64,000 nucleotides of DNA from Thiofilum sp. (lineage in GTDB: Bacteria > Pseudomonadota > Gammaproteobacteria > Thiotrichales > Thiotrichaceae). Position 1 is the stretch's first letter; each line of letters starts with the position of its first letter. The notes beneath the pieces are model-generated. The model had not been told where the DNA came from and did no database searches. It worked only from the letters and a program-made list of their open reading frames with translations. This document shows positions 9,335 to 18,339 of the stretch, one piece after another. The DNA lies in contig NZ_JADJTF010000001.1 of NCBI RefSeq assembly GCF_016711335.1, forward strand, positions 3,100,001 through 3,164,000, read 5' to 3'. A program made the position numbers and the translations under genes.

Positions 9335-9349
9335 TTAAGGGAGCTGTTT

Positions 9350-10987
9350 ATGGTAGCAACGACTGCAAGCTTTGATTGGTCTGAAGAACTACATCAATTG
9401 TTGGTAAAAAATCTAGTTACTTCTTTTGGTTTAGATTTTTTATTATTTCAAGATAAAAAAGGTGGAGACGTTGATACTATTCATAATGTGCGTCAAGGTA
9501 TTTGGGCAACCGAGGCTGAGAAAAATCGTTATGAGCAACGGGGTGACTATAATTCTGTTGACTACCATAAACACCCTGATTATATAGCTAAAGGTCGAGA
9601 GGATAAACTACAGCAACATAATGACCAATTAGAGGACAGGTATACTAAAACAGGTAATCTAAACCGCAATAGCCCGCGTGACCTAGATCACACTATATCA
9701 GCTAAAGAAATTCATAATGACGCAGGACGAGTCTTATCAGGCTTGTCGGGTGAAAGTTTAGCCAATCAAGGCTCTAATTTAAACTCTACTCATAGTAGCA
9801 TTAACCGCACTAAACAAGACAAAAGCGTAGAGGAGTTTTTAGGTAGCCTACCTAATACTATTGCCTTAAGAGAGCAAGAGTTATCTAAATTACAAGCTAA
9901 ACTAGATACTATGCCTCAGGCTAACTCAAAAGATCAACATGCGTATCGAGAGTTGGAAGCATCTATTAAGCAAAAGGAAGAATCACTAGATCAACTCAAA
10001 AATATTGATCCTGATAAAATGCGTGAGTTAGATCAAAAGGCACGTGCTCAATATGACTCACAAATTAATTTAGCCTACTATACTAGTACAAAATTTTTTG
10101 CAAGTACTCTAAGCTCAGCAACCAGTGCAGGTTTTAGAATGGGTTTGAGGGAATCTTTAGGGATTATTTTAGCTGAGTTATGGTTTGAGTTAAGAAGTGA
10201 AATTCCTTTAGTGCTAAGCAAGTATAAGGGCAAAGGTACTAGTGTTGTAGCTCTACTGGATGATTTTAAACGAGTTTTTTTGCAAGTAGTGGAACGTATC
10301 AAAAAACGCTTTAAAGATATTCTTACCACTTTTAAAGATTCGTTTATAGGTGGTTTTTTTGCAAGCATTACTTCAACTATTTTGAATGCTTTTTTAACTA
10401 CTACTAAGCTGTGGGGAAAGATCATTAGAGAAAGCTGGAATAATCTGGTTAAGATTATTAAACTAGCCTTTTTTAACCCTGATAATTTATCACTAGGACA
10501 GCTCAGTAAGGCTTGTTTTAAAATAGTTGCTTTAAGTACAGGAGTTATAATTGGCTCAGTATTGCATAGCGTACTAGCAAGTTCATTAGCTTTTCCATTT
10601 GGGGCGGAAATTAATAGTTTTATTAGTGCCTTTGTAGGTGGAGTAATTACGCTGGGGTTAAACTACTTTTTGGATAGTAGCCCTAGTATGCAAAAATTAT
10701 GGACTTTCTTAGATACTATTAAAAGTAAACATGAGAAGCTATTAGATTATTATAAACCGATTAATCAAGAATTAGATGCTTATCTAGTTAACTTATCTGT
10801 GATTGAGTTTAACTTTGATGCTAATGAGATAGCTCTATTTGTGAATAGTCTAGCAGACACTAATAGTGAGTTAGAGCGTAATATAATGCTTACTAAGCAG
10901 CTAGAACAACGTGATATAAAAATACCTTTTGAAATGGGTAAGAAAAAATCATTAGAAGATTGGGTTTTAAAGCTTTGTGATGACTAG
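9350..10987 (+). CDS. HNH-like, membrane-associated protein of unknown function
   Basis: 545 aa. Residues about 113-164 look like an HNH (beta-beta-alpha metal) nuclease motif: LDHTISAKEIH (Asp113-His114), then NLNST (143-147), then INRTKQDKSVEEFL (Asn152, Lys155). Coiled coil fills about 165-245. The C-terminal half is helical with two likely membrane segments (ALSTGVIIGSVLHSVLASSL and FISAFVGGVITLGLNYFL, roughly 395-455). I recognise the general type from many bacterial genomes but know no characterised member. The gene overlaps the next one and follows the glycine-zipper gene by 15 bp. A membrane-bound nuclease effector is plausible but unproven. Confidence 0.68.
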   Translation: MVATTASFDWSEELHQLLVKNLVTSFGLDFLLFQDKKGGDVDTIHNVRQGIWATEAEKNRYEQRGDYNSVDYHKHPDYIAKGREDKLQQHNDQLEDRYTKTGNLNRNSPRDLDHTISAKEIHNDAGRVLSGLSGESLANQGSNLNSTHSSINRTKQDKSVEEFLGSLPNTIALREQELSKLQAKLDTMPQANSKDQHAYRELEASIKQKEESLDQLKNIDPDKMRELDQKARAQYDSQINLAYYTSTKFFASTLSSATSAGFRMGLRESLGIILAELWFELRSEIPLVLSKYKGKGTSVVALLDDFKRVFLQVVERIKKRFKDILTTFKDSFIGGFFASITSTILNAFLTTTKLWGKIIRESWNNLVKIIKLAFFNPDNLSLGQLSKACFKIVALSTGVIIGSVLHSVLASSLAFPFGAEINSFISAFVGGVITLGLNYFLDSSPSMQKLWTFLDTIKSKHEKLLDYYKPINQELDAYLVNLSVIEFNFDANEIALFVNSLADTNSELERNIMLTKQLEQRDIKIPFEMGKKKSLEDWVLKLCDD

Positions 10988-11264
10988 TAGTAGCCGAAAT
11001 TTTCCCTGTTATCAATGCGGAGCTTGCTGCAAGCAAACGCATTTATCAGAAGCTACTCAATATTTAAGTCGAGGTGATGGAGTTTGTATCCATTTTAGTG
11101 AAACTACTAATCGTTGTACTATTTATGCAACTAGACCTGATGTTTGTCAAGTTGCATTGTTTTATGAAAAACATTTGAATACAGTGATGTCTTGGGAGCA
11201 ATATGTTGAAATGAATTTAGCTTATTGCTTATACTTAAAAAACAATTTAAAGCATGAGTACTAG
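10980..11264 (+). CDS. YkgJ-family cysteine cluster protein
   Basis: About 94 aa. I chose ATG 10980, which overlaps the end of the preceding gene (stop 10985-10987); GTG 10977 is three bases earlier. The overlap implies translational coupling. The cysteine pattern is CYQCGACC near the N-terminus, then CIHF, CTIY and DVCQVA, the YkgJ arrangement (proposed Zn or Fe binding; formerly UPF0153). It is the third gene of the operon with the glycine-zipper and HNH-like genes and probably supports them, for example in metal supply or modification. That role is inferred. A second YkgJ protein lies at 19570-19932. Confidence 0.82.
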   Translation: MTSSSRNFPCYQCGACCKQTHLSEATQYLSRGDGVCIHFSETTNRCTIYATRPDVCQVALFYEKHLNTVMSWEQYVEMNLAYCLYLKNNLKHEY

Positions 11265-11378
11265 CTCTGTAATACTAAAACTTACCAACTTCTAATTTAA
11301 CACAGTTATGCCCTAAAAATCCTAATAATTAACCTCAAAACTCAGGAAAAAGCCCAGCTTTTACCCTTGCCACAACAC

Positions 11379-11530
11379 TCATAAAATCCTCTTCAAAAAC
11401 TGCCCTGTAAACGACCCCTCTACCTTCGCTACTTCCTCTGGCGTCCCCACGGCAATAATTTTCCCGCCACGACTGCCGCCTTCTGGTTCTAAATCTACCA
11501 CCCAATCCGCCGTCTTGATCACATCCAAAT
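11379..11530 (-). pseudogene. Detached copy of the 3' end of uvrA
   Basis: Reads LDVIKTADWVVDLEPEGG...GGKIIAVGTPEEVAKVE...FLKRIL and a stop. It is nearly identical to the last 48 or so codons of the intact uvrA (LDVIKTADWIVDLGPEGG ... FLKRML, ending at 12214). The DNA copies (11388-11528 and 12219-12364) share long exact blocks, such as the run around TTCGCTACTTCCTCTGGCG. There is no upstream uvrA sequence here. The vapBC pair lies exactly between the two copies. The remnant has no function by itself but records a duplication or insertion event at the uvrA 3' end. Confidence 0.85.
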
Positions 11531-11535
11531 GAGGA

Positions 11536-11931
11536 TCAGCAGTGCTGATAAGGTAACAACTGTAAACCATCAATAAAGCGATAATCCTTCTGATTCTTGC
11601 TAATCAAGGGTATAGCCATTTCTAGCGCAGTAGCGGCAATCAGTCCATCAGGAATCAACAAACCATAACTCAAGCGGTATTGTTGCAACAGCTCCAATCC
11701 CCGCTGTGAAATACTTGCCGACAAATGGATAACCTGAAAGCGTCGCAGAAATTTGGCAAGTTCACGCAGTTCAGTTTTGTTGCGGCAACCCACCACCAAT
11801 TCCATTTGGGTTACGATGCTGACGGCAAGGCTGGAAGTTGATTCGAGACTTTGCAATACAGTAACTGCCGTCTCATCTTTATGTGCTGCATCAATCAGAA
11901 TATCCGTATCAACTAACGTCCACTCTGCCAT
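11536..11931 (-). CDS. vapC: PIN-domain toxin, VapC family
   Basis: About 131 aa from ATG 11931 (MAEWTLVDTDILIDA). The PIN-domain acidic residues are visible: Asp in LVDTDILID, Glu in VTQMELVVG, and Asp in LIPDGLIAATA. VapC toxins are Mg-dependent RNases that cut tRNA or rRNA and stop growth when the antitoxin is lost. The start overlaps the end of the antitoxin gene, the usual antitoxin-first order. Its stop (11536-11538) lies within a few bases of the fused uvrA remnant. Confidence 0.88.
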   Translation of the reverse strand: MAEWTLVDTDILIDAAHKDETAVTVLQSLESTSSLAVSIVTQMELVVGCRNKTELRELAKFLRRFQVIHLSASISQRGLELLQQYRLSYGLLIPDGLIAATALEMAIPLISKNQKDYRFIDGLQLLPYQHC

Positions 11932-11933
11932 TC

Positions 11934-12170
11934 TCACCCCCATTCCTTACGGCGTAACTCGCGCACCCAGCGGCTACTATCCTGCATATCCTTACGTTCG
12001 CACCACATCCCAATGAACGCCTCTTGCGCCAATGCTACACGGGCAACCTTCTTTTTTGTGGGCTTCGCTGTCTGATAACGCCCTTTCATAAAGTCAATGA
12101 AATCGGCAACTTGCTGTTGTGCATCAGGGGGAAGGGAAGAAAAACGCTCCATCACTGTTTGTGTATTCAT
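11934..12170 (-). CDS. vapB: VapB-type antitoxin (DUF2281-like)
   Basis: 78 aa from ATG 12170, which follows a GAGG ribosome site; an upstream start at 12191 is less likely. The N-terminus (MNTQTVMERFSSLPPDAQQQ) has the DUF2281-like helical pattern. The C-terminus (FIGMWCERKDMQDSSRWVRE) is the toxin-wrapping motif seen in VapB partners of PIN toxins. It precedes and overlaps vapC. Such pairs usually repress their own promoter, here expected in 12171-12213, just past the uvrA stop. Confidence 0.85.
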   Translation of the reverse strand: MNTQTVMERFSSLPPDAQQQVADFIDFMKGRYQTAKPTKKKVARVALAQEAFIGMWCERKDMQDSSRWVRELRRKEWG

Positions 12171-12213
12171 GGTGAACCTCATTACAACCATTCTTCATAT
12201 AATAGTTACTGTA

Positions 12214-15036
12214 TCACAACATCCGCTTCAGGAACTCCCCTGTAAACGACCCCTCTACCTTCGCTACTTCCTCTGGCGTCCCCACGGCAATAATTCTCCC
12301 GCCGCGACTTCCGCCTTCTGGACCTAAATCTACAATCCAATCAGCGGTTTTAATCACATCCAGATTATGCTCGATCACCACCACCGTATTTCCACCATCC
12401 CGTAGACGATGCAACACTTGCAGCAGTTGATCGACATCATGAAAATGCAGCCCTGTGGTTGGCTCATCGAGGATATAAAGCGTTTTTCCGGTACTACGTT
12501 TCGAGAGTTCTTTGGCCAACTTCACCCGCTGTGCCTCGCCCCCTGAGAGTGTGGTGGCATTTTGACCTAGCGTGATATAAGACAGCCCCACCTCCATTAA
12601 AGTACTCAGCTTGCTATAAATCGGCGGTACAGCTTTAAAAAACTCACATGCTTCTTCCACCGTCATTTCCAGCACTTCATGAATATTTTTGCCTTTGTAG
12701 CGTACATCTAAGGTTTCGCGGTTATAGCGTTGCCCATTGCATACTTCACATTTCACATACACATCGGGCAAAAAGTGCATTTCCACCTTAATTACCCCAT
12801 CTCCCGCACAAGCTTCACAACGCCCCCCTTTGACATTAAAAGAAAAACGTCCGGGTTCATAACCGCGTGAACGTGCCTCTTGGGTGGCGGCAAATAACTC
12901 CCGAATCGCTGTAAACACTCCGGTATAAGTGGCTGGATTTGAGCGCGGGGTGCGACCAATCGGGCTTTGATCAATATCAATAATCTTATCAATCTGCTCC
13001 GCGCCTTCGACGGCTTGGACAGGAGCCACTTCAACACTGCTATCGTGTAAATGTCGTGCTAAATAAGGATAGAGCGTGCGATTAATCAGGGTAGATTTAC
13101 CCGACCCTGAAACCCCTGTAATGCAAGTCAGTAAACCCAAAGGTATTGCTAAAGTGACATTATCCAGATTATTACCACTTGCCCCCACCACACGCAGAAC
13201 ACGCTCTGGATTAAACGGTGTACGCTGTGCAGGCATAGAGATAGTACGTTTGCCTGATAAAAATTGTCCGGTAATTGACTCTGGACTAGAGGCGACTTGT
13301 GCAGGTGTACCTTGCGCTACGATATGTCCCCCATGCACCCCAGCGCCGAGACCTATATCCAAGACAAAATCAGCCGCACGAATCGCATCCTCATCATGCT
13401 CTACTACAATGACGGTATTACCTAAATCGCGCAGCCGAAATAAGGTTTTGAGCAAGCGTTCATTATCGCGCTGGTGTAGCCCAATTGAAGGTTCATCTAA
13501 TACATACATCACCCCGACCAGACCCGCACCAATTTGCGAAGCTAGCCGAATACGCTGCGCCTCACCCCCTGAGAGTGTTTCCGCACTACGACTAAGCGTT
13601 AAATAATCCAACCCCACATTGACCAAAAACTCTAATCGTTGGCTGATTTCACGCAAAATTTGGCGGGCAATCTGTGCTTGTTTGCCTTGTAGCTCTAAAG
13701 TAGTAAAAAATTGATACGACTCACCAATAGGCAAATCACTAATACTGGGTAAATTGCGCCCTGCAATCAGTACATGACGTGCTTGCTCATTCAGGCGCGT
13801 ACCCTTACAGGTGGGGCAAGGGCGTGAAGCTAAGTACTTACTCAACTCATCGCGTACTGCATTAGAGTCCGTTTCTTTATAACGCCGCTCTAAATTATTG
13901 AGTATGCCTTCAAAGGTATCGAGGCGCTGATAAAATTGCCCCTTACCTCCTTGATAGGTAAAATCAATCGTGCGCTCTCCACTACCATTCAACAGTACTT
14001 CTTTTACTTTATCGGGTAATTGCTTCCACGGGGTATCGATACTGAATTGATACGCCTTAGCAAGCGAAGTCAGCATTTGATAGTAATACGCATTGCGCCG
14101 ATCCCAACCACGAATCGCGCCATCCGCTAAACTCAAAGCGGGATTCGACACCACGCGCTCTGGATCAAAATATTGCTTTACCCCCAAACCATCACAGCTT
14201 GGACACGCTCCTTGAGGGGCATTAAACGAAAATAAACGCGGCTCTAATTCAGTCAACGCCCAACCACAATGTGGGCAAGCATAATTGGCCGAAAATAGTA
14301 ATTCCTCACCTTCTTGTCCGTCCATAGGGGCAATAATCACTAAGCCTTCTGATAATTTCAGCGCAGTTTCTATCGACTCTGCAAGGCGTAAAGCAATATC
14401 ACTGCGCACCTTAAAGCGGTCAATCACTACTTCAATAGTATGCTTTTTACGCAATTCTAAGGTGGGTGGAGCTTCTAAATCATAGACCTCACCATTAACT
14501 CGTACCCTTAGGAAACCTTGTACTTTTAAGGATTCAAACAGTTGTACATGCTCCCCCTTACGCTCACGCACTACCGGAGCAAGTAGCATATATTTGCCTC
14601 CTTCGGGTAAAGCGAGTACTCGATCCACCATTTGGCTCACGGTTTGCATGGCTAGATCAACTTGGTGAGTAGGACAGCGCGGTGTTCCAGCACGGGCAAA
14701 TAATAGACGCAGATAATCGTGAATTTCGGTAATCGTACCAACCGTAGAACGTGGATTATGTGAGGTAGTCTTCTGTTCAATCGAAATCGCCGGAGATAGC
14801 CCTTCAATATGGTCTAAGTCCGGTTTATCCATCATAGATAAAAACTGCCGTGCATAAGCCGAGAGTGACTCGACATAACGCCTTTGTCCTTCAGCAAAGA
14901 TGGTGTCAAAAGCTAGGGAGGATTTACCAGAACCTGATAAACCCGTAATCACAATCAATTGATCACGGGGTAAGTCTAAATCAATATTTTTCAGGTTATG
15001 AGTGCGAGCGCCACGCACACGGATGAATTTATCCAT
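12214..15036 (-). CDS. uvrA: Excinuclease ABC subunit A
   Basis: 940 aa, normal UvrA length. UvrA is the damage-sensing ATPase of nucleotide excision repair and loads UvrB. Two ABC ATPase halves are visible: P-loops GLSGSGKSS (near residue 32) and GVSGSGKST (near 640), signatures LSGGEAQRI and LSGGEAQRV, and two Zn modules (CPHCGWAL...CPSC and CEACAGDG...CEVC). Start ATG 15036 gives the standard N-terminus MDKFIRVRGARTHNLKNIDL. Its 3' end is duplicated beyond the vapBC pair. I found no clear LexA box upstream. Confidence 0.98.
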   Translation of the reverse strand: MDKFIRVRGARTHNLKNIDLDLPRDQLIVITGLSGSGKSSLAFDTIFAEGQRRYVESLSAYARQFLSMMDKPDLDHIEGLSPAISIEQKTTSHNPRSTVGTITEIHDYLRLLFARAGTPRCPTHQVDLAMQTVSQMVDRVLALPEGGKYMLLAPVVRERKGEHVQLFESLKVQGFLRVRVNGEVYDLEAPPTLELRKKHTIEVVIDRFKVRSDIALRLAESIETALKLSEGLVIIAPMDGQEGEELLFSANYACPHCGWALTELEPRLFSFNAPQGACPSCDGLGVKQYFDPERVVSNPALSLADGAIRGWDRRNAYYYQMLTSLAKAYQFSIDTPWKQLPDKVKEVLLNGSGERTIDFTYQGGKGQFYQRLDTFEGILNNLERRYKETDSNAVRDELSKYLASRPCPTCKGTRLNEQARHVLIAGRNLPSISDLPIGESYQFFTTLELQGKQAQIARQILREISQRLEFLVNVGLDYLTLSRSAETLSGGEAQRIRLASQIGAGLVGVMYVLDEPSIGLHQRDNERLLKTLFRLRDLGNTVIVVEHDEDAIRAADFVLDIGLGAGVHGGHIVAQGTPAQVASSPESITGQFLSGKRTISMPAQRTPFNPERVLRVVGASGNNLDNVTLAIPLGLLTCITGVSGSGKSTLINRTLYPYLARHLHDSSVEVAPVQAVEGAEQIDKIIDIDQSPIGRTPRSNPATYTGVFTAIRELFAATQEARSRGYEPGRFSFNVKGGRCEACAGDGVIKVEMHFLPDVYVKCEVCNGQRYNRETLDVRYKGKNIHEVLEMTVEEACEFFKAVPPIYSKLSTLMEVGLSYITLGQNATTLSGGEAQRVKLAKELSKRSTGKTLYILDEPTTGLHFHDVDQLLQVLHRLRDGGNTVVVIEHNLDVIKTADWIVDLGPEGGSRGGRIIAVGTPEEVAKVEGSFTGEFLKRML

Positions 15037-15128
15037 AAGGGTTTGTTAGCCTAAAACCGTACCAAAACCGAATATTAGCAACTTTCGGCGCATTTGGGGA
15101 CTAATACTTTTTGCTAGGACGGGTAGGA

Positions 15129-15395
15129 CTAACGACAAGGTCCTACGGTGTAAGAGACGACCTTGTTTTCACTACAGGCTAGGCATTTGCTGGTATAGGT
15201 TAAGCGTCTAAAACGTTCTCTACCTGTTTTAATCAAAGCACACACAGGTCTGAACTCACGCTCACACACTTTAGCATTAATCGCTTCATTATTAGGACAC
15301 GGAATTTCTGCATGCAGCTTTTTAACTGTTTCAGCTTGCAATGGTGCAGCCATTAGCCCCCATAACAGGCTTATAAGAAATACTTTATATTTCAT
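15129..15395 (-). CDS. Small secreted Kazal-like protein
   Basis: 88 aa with a clear signal peptide (MKYKVFLISLLWGLMAAPLQA). The mature part has six cysteines in the order PCPNN, KVCEREFRPVCAL, SKCLACSEN and GPC. That resembles a Kazal-type serine protease inhibitor fold (C...PVC...Y...C..C...GPC), although the central loop RERFRRLTYTSK is unusual. It could be a periplasmic or extracellular protease inhibitor, or simply a disulfide-rich domain. It is AT-rich upstream and sits alone between uvrA and recG. Similarity is judged by eye only. Confidence 0.6.
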   Translation of the reverse strand: MKYKVFLISLLWGLMAAPLQAETVKKLHAEIPCPNNEAINAKVCEREFRPVCALIKTGRERFRRLTYTSKCLACSENKVVSYTVGPCR

Positions 15396-15583
15396 TTATA
15401 TACTCCTTGGTTTATCACTCCTTTCATCTTTGAGCGTAGTCACAAAATCAGCAAATTACCTCACATTTATTCCTATAGTGAATAAGAATTGTTGATATAT
15501 TATTTGGCAATAATCACTCTTTTTTGATAACTTTTATATTTTTAATTGGCAGTATTATTATCAAATAGTTGGTAATAGTTAGC

Positions 15584-17689
15584 TCAACTATGGAAAAATT
15601 GCGCGGCACTATTACCATCGGCTTGTTGCAGCCAGCGGCGCATCAGGAGGGAAATAAGCTGTGGATGTTTGCTGACAATTAAGCGTGCGGCTTGCTGGAC
15701 TTCCCCTAACCAGCGTTGATCTCGCACTAAACTCGCAATCCTTAAACGCGCCTCACCTGTTTGTTTAGTTCCTAGCACTTCACCCGGACCACGAATCTCT
15801 AAATCAATATCCGCAATTTTAAAACCATCTTGGCTTTGGCGCAGGGCATCGAGACGCTTACGTGAGGTTTTGCCTAAAGGGGCTTGATAGAGGAGTACAC
15901 AACTACTCGCTACACTGCCCCGCCCGACACGCCCCCGTAATTGATGTAATTGGGATAAGCCTAGGCGCTCAGCATTTTCAATAATCATTAAAGACGCATT
16001 GGGCACATCTACCCCTACCTCAATCACCGTGGTAGCGACTAAAAGTTGTAGTTGATTAGCTTTAAACTCAGCCATCACGCGCTCTTTTTCAGAGCCATGT
16101 AATTTGCCGTGAATTAGACCGATTTGAATGTGTGGGAGGCGCTCTTTGAGTAGTTGTGCAGTTTTTTCAGCCGCTTCGCATTGTAAGGCTTCGGACTCCT
16201 CGATCAGCGTACACACCCAATATACCTGTCGCCCTTGGGAACACGCGAGCGCAATGCGCTCAATAATATCATCACGGCGCTCATTGCTAATCGCTACGGT
16301 GGTAATCGGTTGGCGTCCGGGGGGTAGTTCATCAATCACTGAATAATCTAAATCACCATAAGCGGTCATGGCTAAAGTGCGCGGAATCGGGGTAGCGGTC
16401 ATGACTAATTGGTGGGGATAGTGTTCGCCTTGTTTGCCCTTTTCACGCAGCTCAAAGCGCTGATGTACTCCAAAGCGATGTTGCTCATCAATAATAATTA
16501 AGCCTAATTGCAAAAACTCCACCGTGCGCTGAAATAAAGCATGCGTACCAATCGCTATATGGCTAATGCCTAATAATAAATTCTCGACCTTACGTTTACG
16601 CTGGCGCGGTGTTTGTGAACCGGAAATAAACTCAACCTCTAAACCCAGTGGATTAAGCCATTGGCAAAAGTTTTGATAATGCTGCTCGGCGAGTAATTCG
16701 GTGGGAGCCATGAGTGCTACCTGATAGCCATTCGCAATCGCCTGTAATGCAGCGGCGACGGCGACCAACGTTTTACCCGACCCAACATCGCCCTGTACTA
16801 AGCGATTCATCGGGCTATTCGCTCTTAAATCTTGCTCAATCTCGCCCATCACGCGCTGTTGTGCTCCGGTAGGCTTAAAAGGGAGCAAGGTGAGGAGCTG
16901 CTTAAAATAGGTATTGGGCGCGAGCATTTGTGGAGCGAGTACCTGCTTAACCTTATGCCGTGCTTGTTGCACCCCTAATTGATGCGCGAGTAACTCCTCA
17001 AAAATCAAGCGTTGTTGGAGCGGATGTTTACCTTCTAATAAGGTACGGGTGGCTAAAGTGGGAGGCGGATTATGCAGAACTTGCAAGCAATCTCTTAGAG
17101 GGGGGAATTGATAACGCTGCACTAAAGCGGAAGGTAATAGCTCTGGTAAGTTTTGTGCCTGCTCTAACGCTAATTCAATCAAACGCCTTAAAGTGCGCTG
17201 TTGTAAACCCTCAGTACTGGGATAAACCGGAGTCAAGGCTTCTGAAATGGGTGCAGGATCATTATTTTGCACAATCCGATATTCAGGGTGTGCCATTTCT
17301 AAGTGATTACCCGCTTGACGCACCTCACCAAAACAACGCACCCATACGCCCCGTGCTAAAGCGCGTTGTTGGGCATTATTAAAGTGAAAAAAGCGTAAAG
17401 TGAGTTGCCCCGAACCATCACTGATTTTACATACCATCATGCGTCGATTGCGCATAATGACATCGGTTTGCTCGACCTCCCCTTCGACTAAGACTTCTTG
17501 TCCCGCTTTTAATGTGCCTAGGGCATAAACCTGTGTGCGGTCTTGATAGCGCAGCGGCAAATGAAACAGCAGATCACCCACGGTGAATAAGCCGAGCTTA
17601 GCTAATTTTTCCCGTACCAACTCAGTAACCCCTTTAAGGTCAGTCACAGGTATATCCAGCGCTGAAGTCGGTACAGTTGTGGTTGTCAT
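15584..17689 (-). CDS. recG: ATP-dependent DNA helicase RecG
   Basis: About 701 aa if started at ATG 17689 (MTTTTVPTSALDIPVTDLKG); a TTG at 17761 would add 24 residues. RecG reverses stalled forks and remodels branched DNA. Visible are the N-terminal OB/wedge domain (VLVEGEVEQTDV, LTLRFFHF), Walker A GDVGSGKTLVA, the DEQH box, TATPIPRT, the C-terminal helicase part with VATTVIEVGVDVPNA and HQLRGRVGRG, and the RecG TRG end. The length fits the family (about 690-700 aa). Confidence 0.96.
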   Translation of the reverse strand: MTTTTVPTSALDIPVTDLKGVTELVREKLAKLGLFTVGDLLFHLPLRYQDRTQVYALGTLKAGQEVLVEGEVEQTDVIMRNRRMMVCKISDGSGQLTLRFFHFNNAQQRALARGVWVRCFGEVRQAGNHLEMAHPEYRIVQNNDPAPISEALTPVYPSTEGLQQRTLRRLIELALEQAQNLPELLPSALVQRYQFPPLRDCLQVLHNPPPTLATRTLLEGKHPLQQRLIFEELLAHQLGVQQARHKVKQVLAPQMLAPNTYFKQLLTLLPFKPTGAQQRVMGEIEQDLRANSPMNRLVQGDVGSGKTLVAVAAALQAIANGYQVALMAPTELLAEQHYQNFCQWLNPLGLEVEFISGSQTPRQRKRKVENLLLGISHIAIGTHALFQRTVEFLQLGLIIIDEQHRFGVHQRFELREKGKQGEHYPHQLVMTATPIPRTLAMTAYGDLDYSVIDELPPGRQPITTVAISNERRDDIIERIALACSQGRQVYWVCTLIEESEALQCEAAEKTAQLLKERLPHIQIGLIHGKLHGSEKERVMAEFKANQLQLLVATTVIEVGVDVPNASLMIIENAERLGLSQLHQLRGRVGRGSVASSCVLLYQAPLGKTSRKRLDALRQSQDGFKIADIDLEIRGPGEVLGTKQTGEARLRIASLVRDQRWLGEVQQAARLIVSKHPQLISLLMRRWLQQADGNSAAQFFHS

Positions 17690-17906
17690 AAATAAATCAG
17701 TACTGAGCGGCTTTAAACCATTATGCGTTAAAAAAGTAGAAGTATTGTAAAGAGCAACCAAAAGGGTCGCAATACGTTTATCAGCGCCTCATAGAGCCAA
17801 AATGACCTAAAATAATAATTGACGCAACGCACAAAAAGACTAATATAACTCCATATGGAATCCTATTGGATGGTAATAGGATGTTAAGCAGTTAAATGAG
17901 CACTCT

Positions 17907-18323
17907 ATGAACAACGTTACCCCGCTACGCTCCAAAGTGGGCGATACTGAAAAAATCACGATTAATCTAGGCTATGTCGATCTAGGACAGATCGATCTGA
18001 TGGTGCAAGAGGGGTTTTACTCCAATCGCACCGACTTTATTCGTACCGCTATTCGTAATCAGCTAGCTACTCATGCCGATGTAGTCAAGCAAACCATGAC
18101 CCGTAAAACCCTAGAACTAGGCCTACGTCATTACAGTCGTCAGGATTTAGAAGCGGTACAACGAGCGGGTGAAAAGCTGCATATTCAAGTCGTTGGGCTA
18201 GCGACTATAGGCTCTGATGTGAGTGTTGAACTAGCCCTAGCGACTATTGAAGCCATTCACGTATTGGGCGTATTGCAGGCTAGTAGCGAACTGAAAAGCG
18301 CTTTAGCTGCGCGTATTTACTAA
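17907..18323 (+). CDS. CopG-type ribbon-helix-helix regulator
   Basis: 138 aa. Residues about 17-52 (KITINLGYVDLGQIDLMVQE, then YSNRTDFIRTAIRNQL) fit a ribbon-helix-helix DNA-binding domain: beta strand, helix, then the S-N-R-T-D-F helix start. The remainder has no recognised domain. It lies 16 bp upstream of the PHB-depolymerase-like esterase with a good Shine-Dalgarno between them, so the two form an operon and it may control polyester use and itself. The promoter region at 17845-17880 contains a CCATATGG palindrome that could be its operator. Confidence 0.8.
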   Translation: MNNVTPLRSKVGDTEKITINLGYVDLGQIDLMVQEGFYSNRTDFIRTAIRNQLATHADVVKQTMTRKTLELGLRHYSRQDLEAVQRAGEKLHIQVVGLATIGSDVSVELALATIEAIHVLGVLQASSELKSALAARIY

Positions 18324-18339
18324 TTAAAGGAATAATAAA

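Noticed and set aside
15037..15128. LexA (SOS) box upstream of uvrA
   Set aside because: I saw no CTGT-N8-ACAG pattern in the 92-bp gap.
16960..17382. Plus-strand frame of 140 codons
   Set aside because: It is antisense to recG, has no recognisable domain and no ribosome site.
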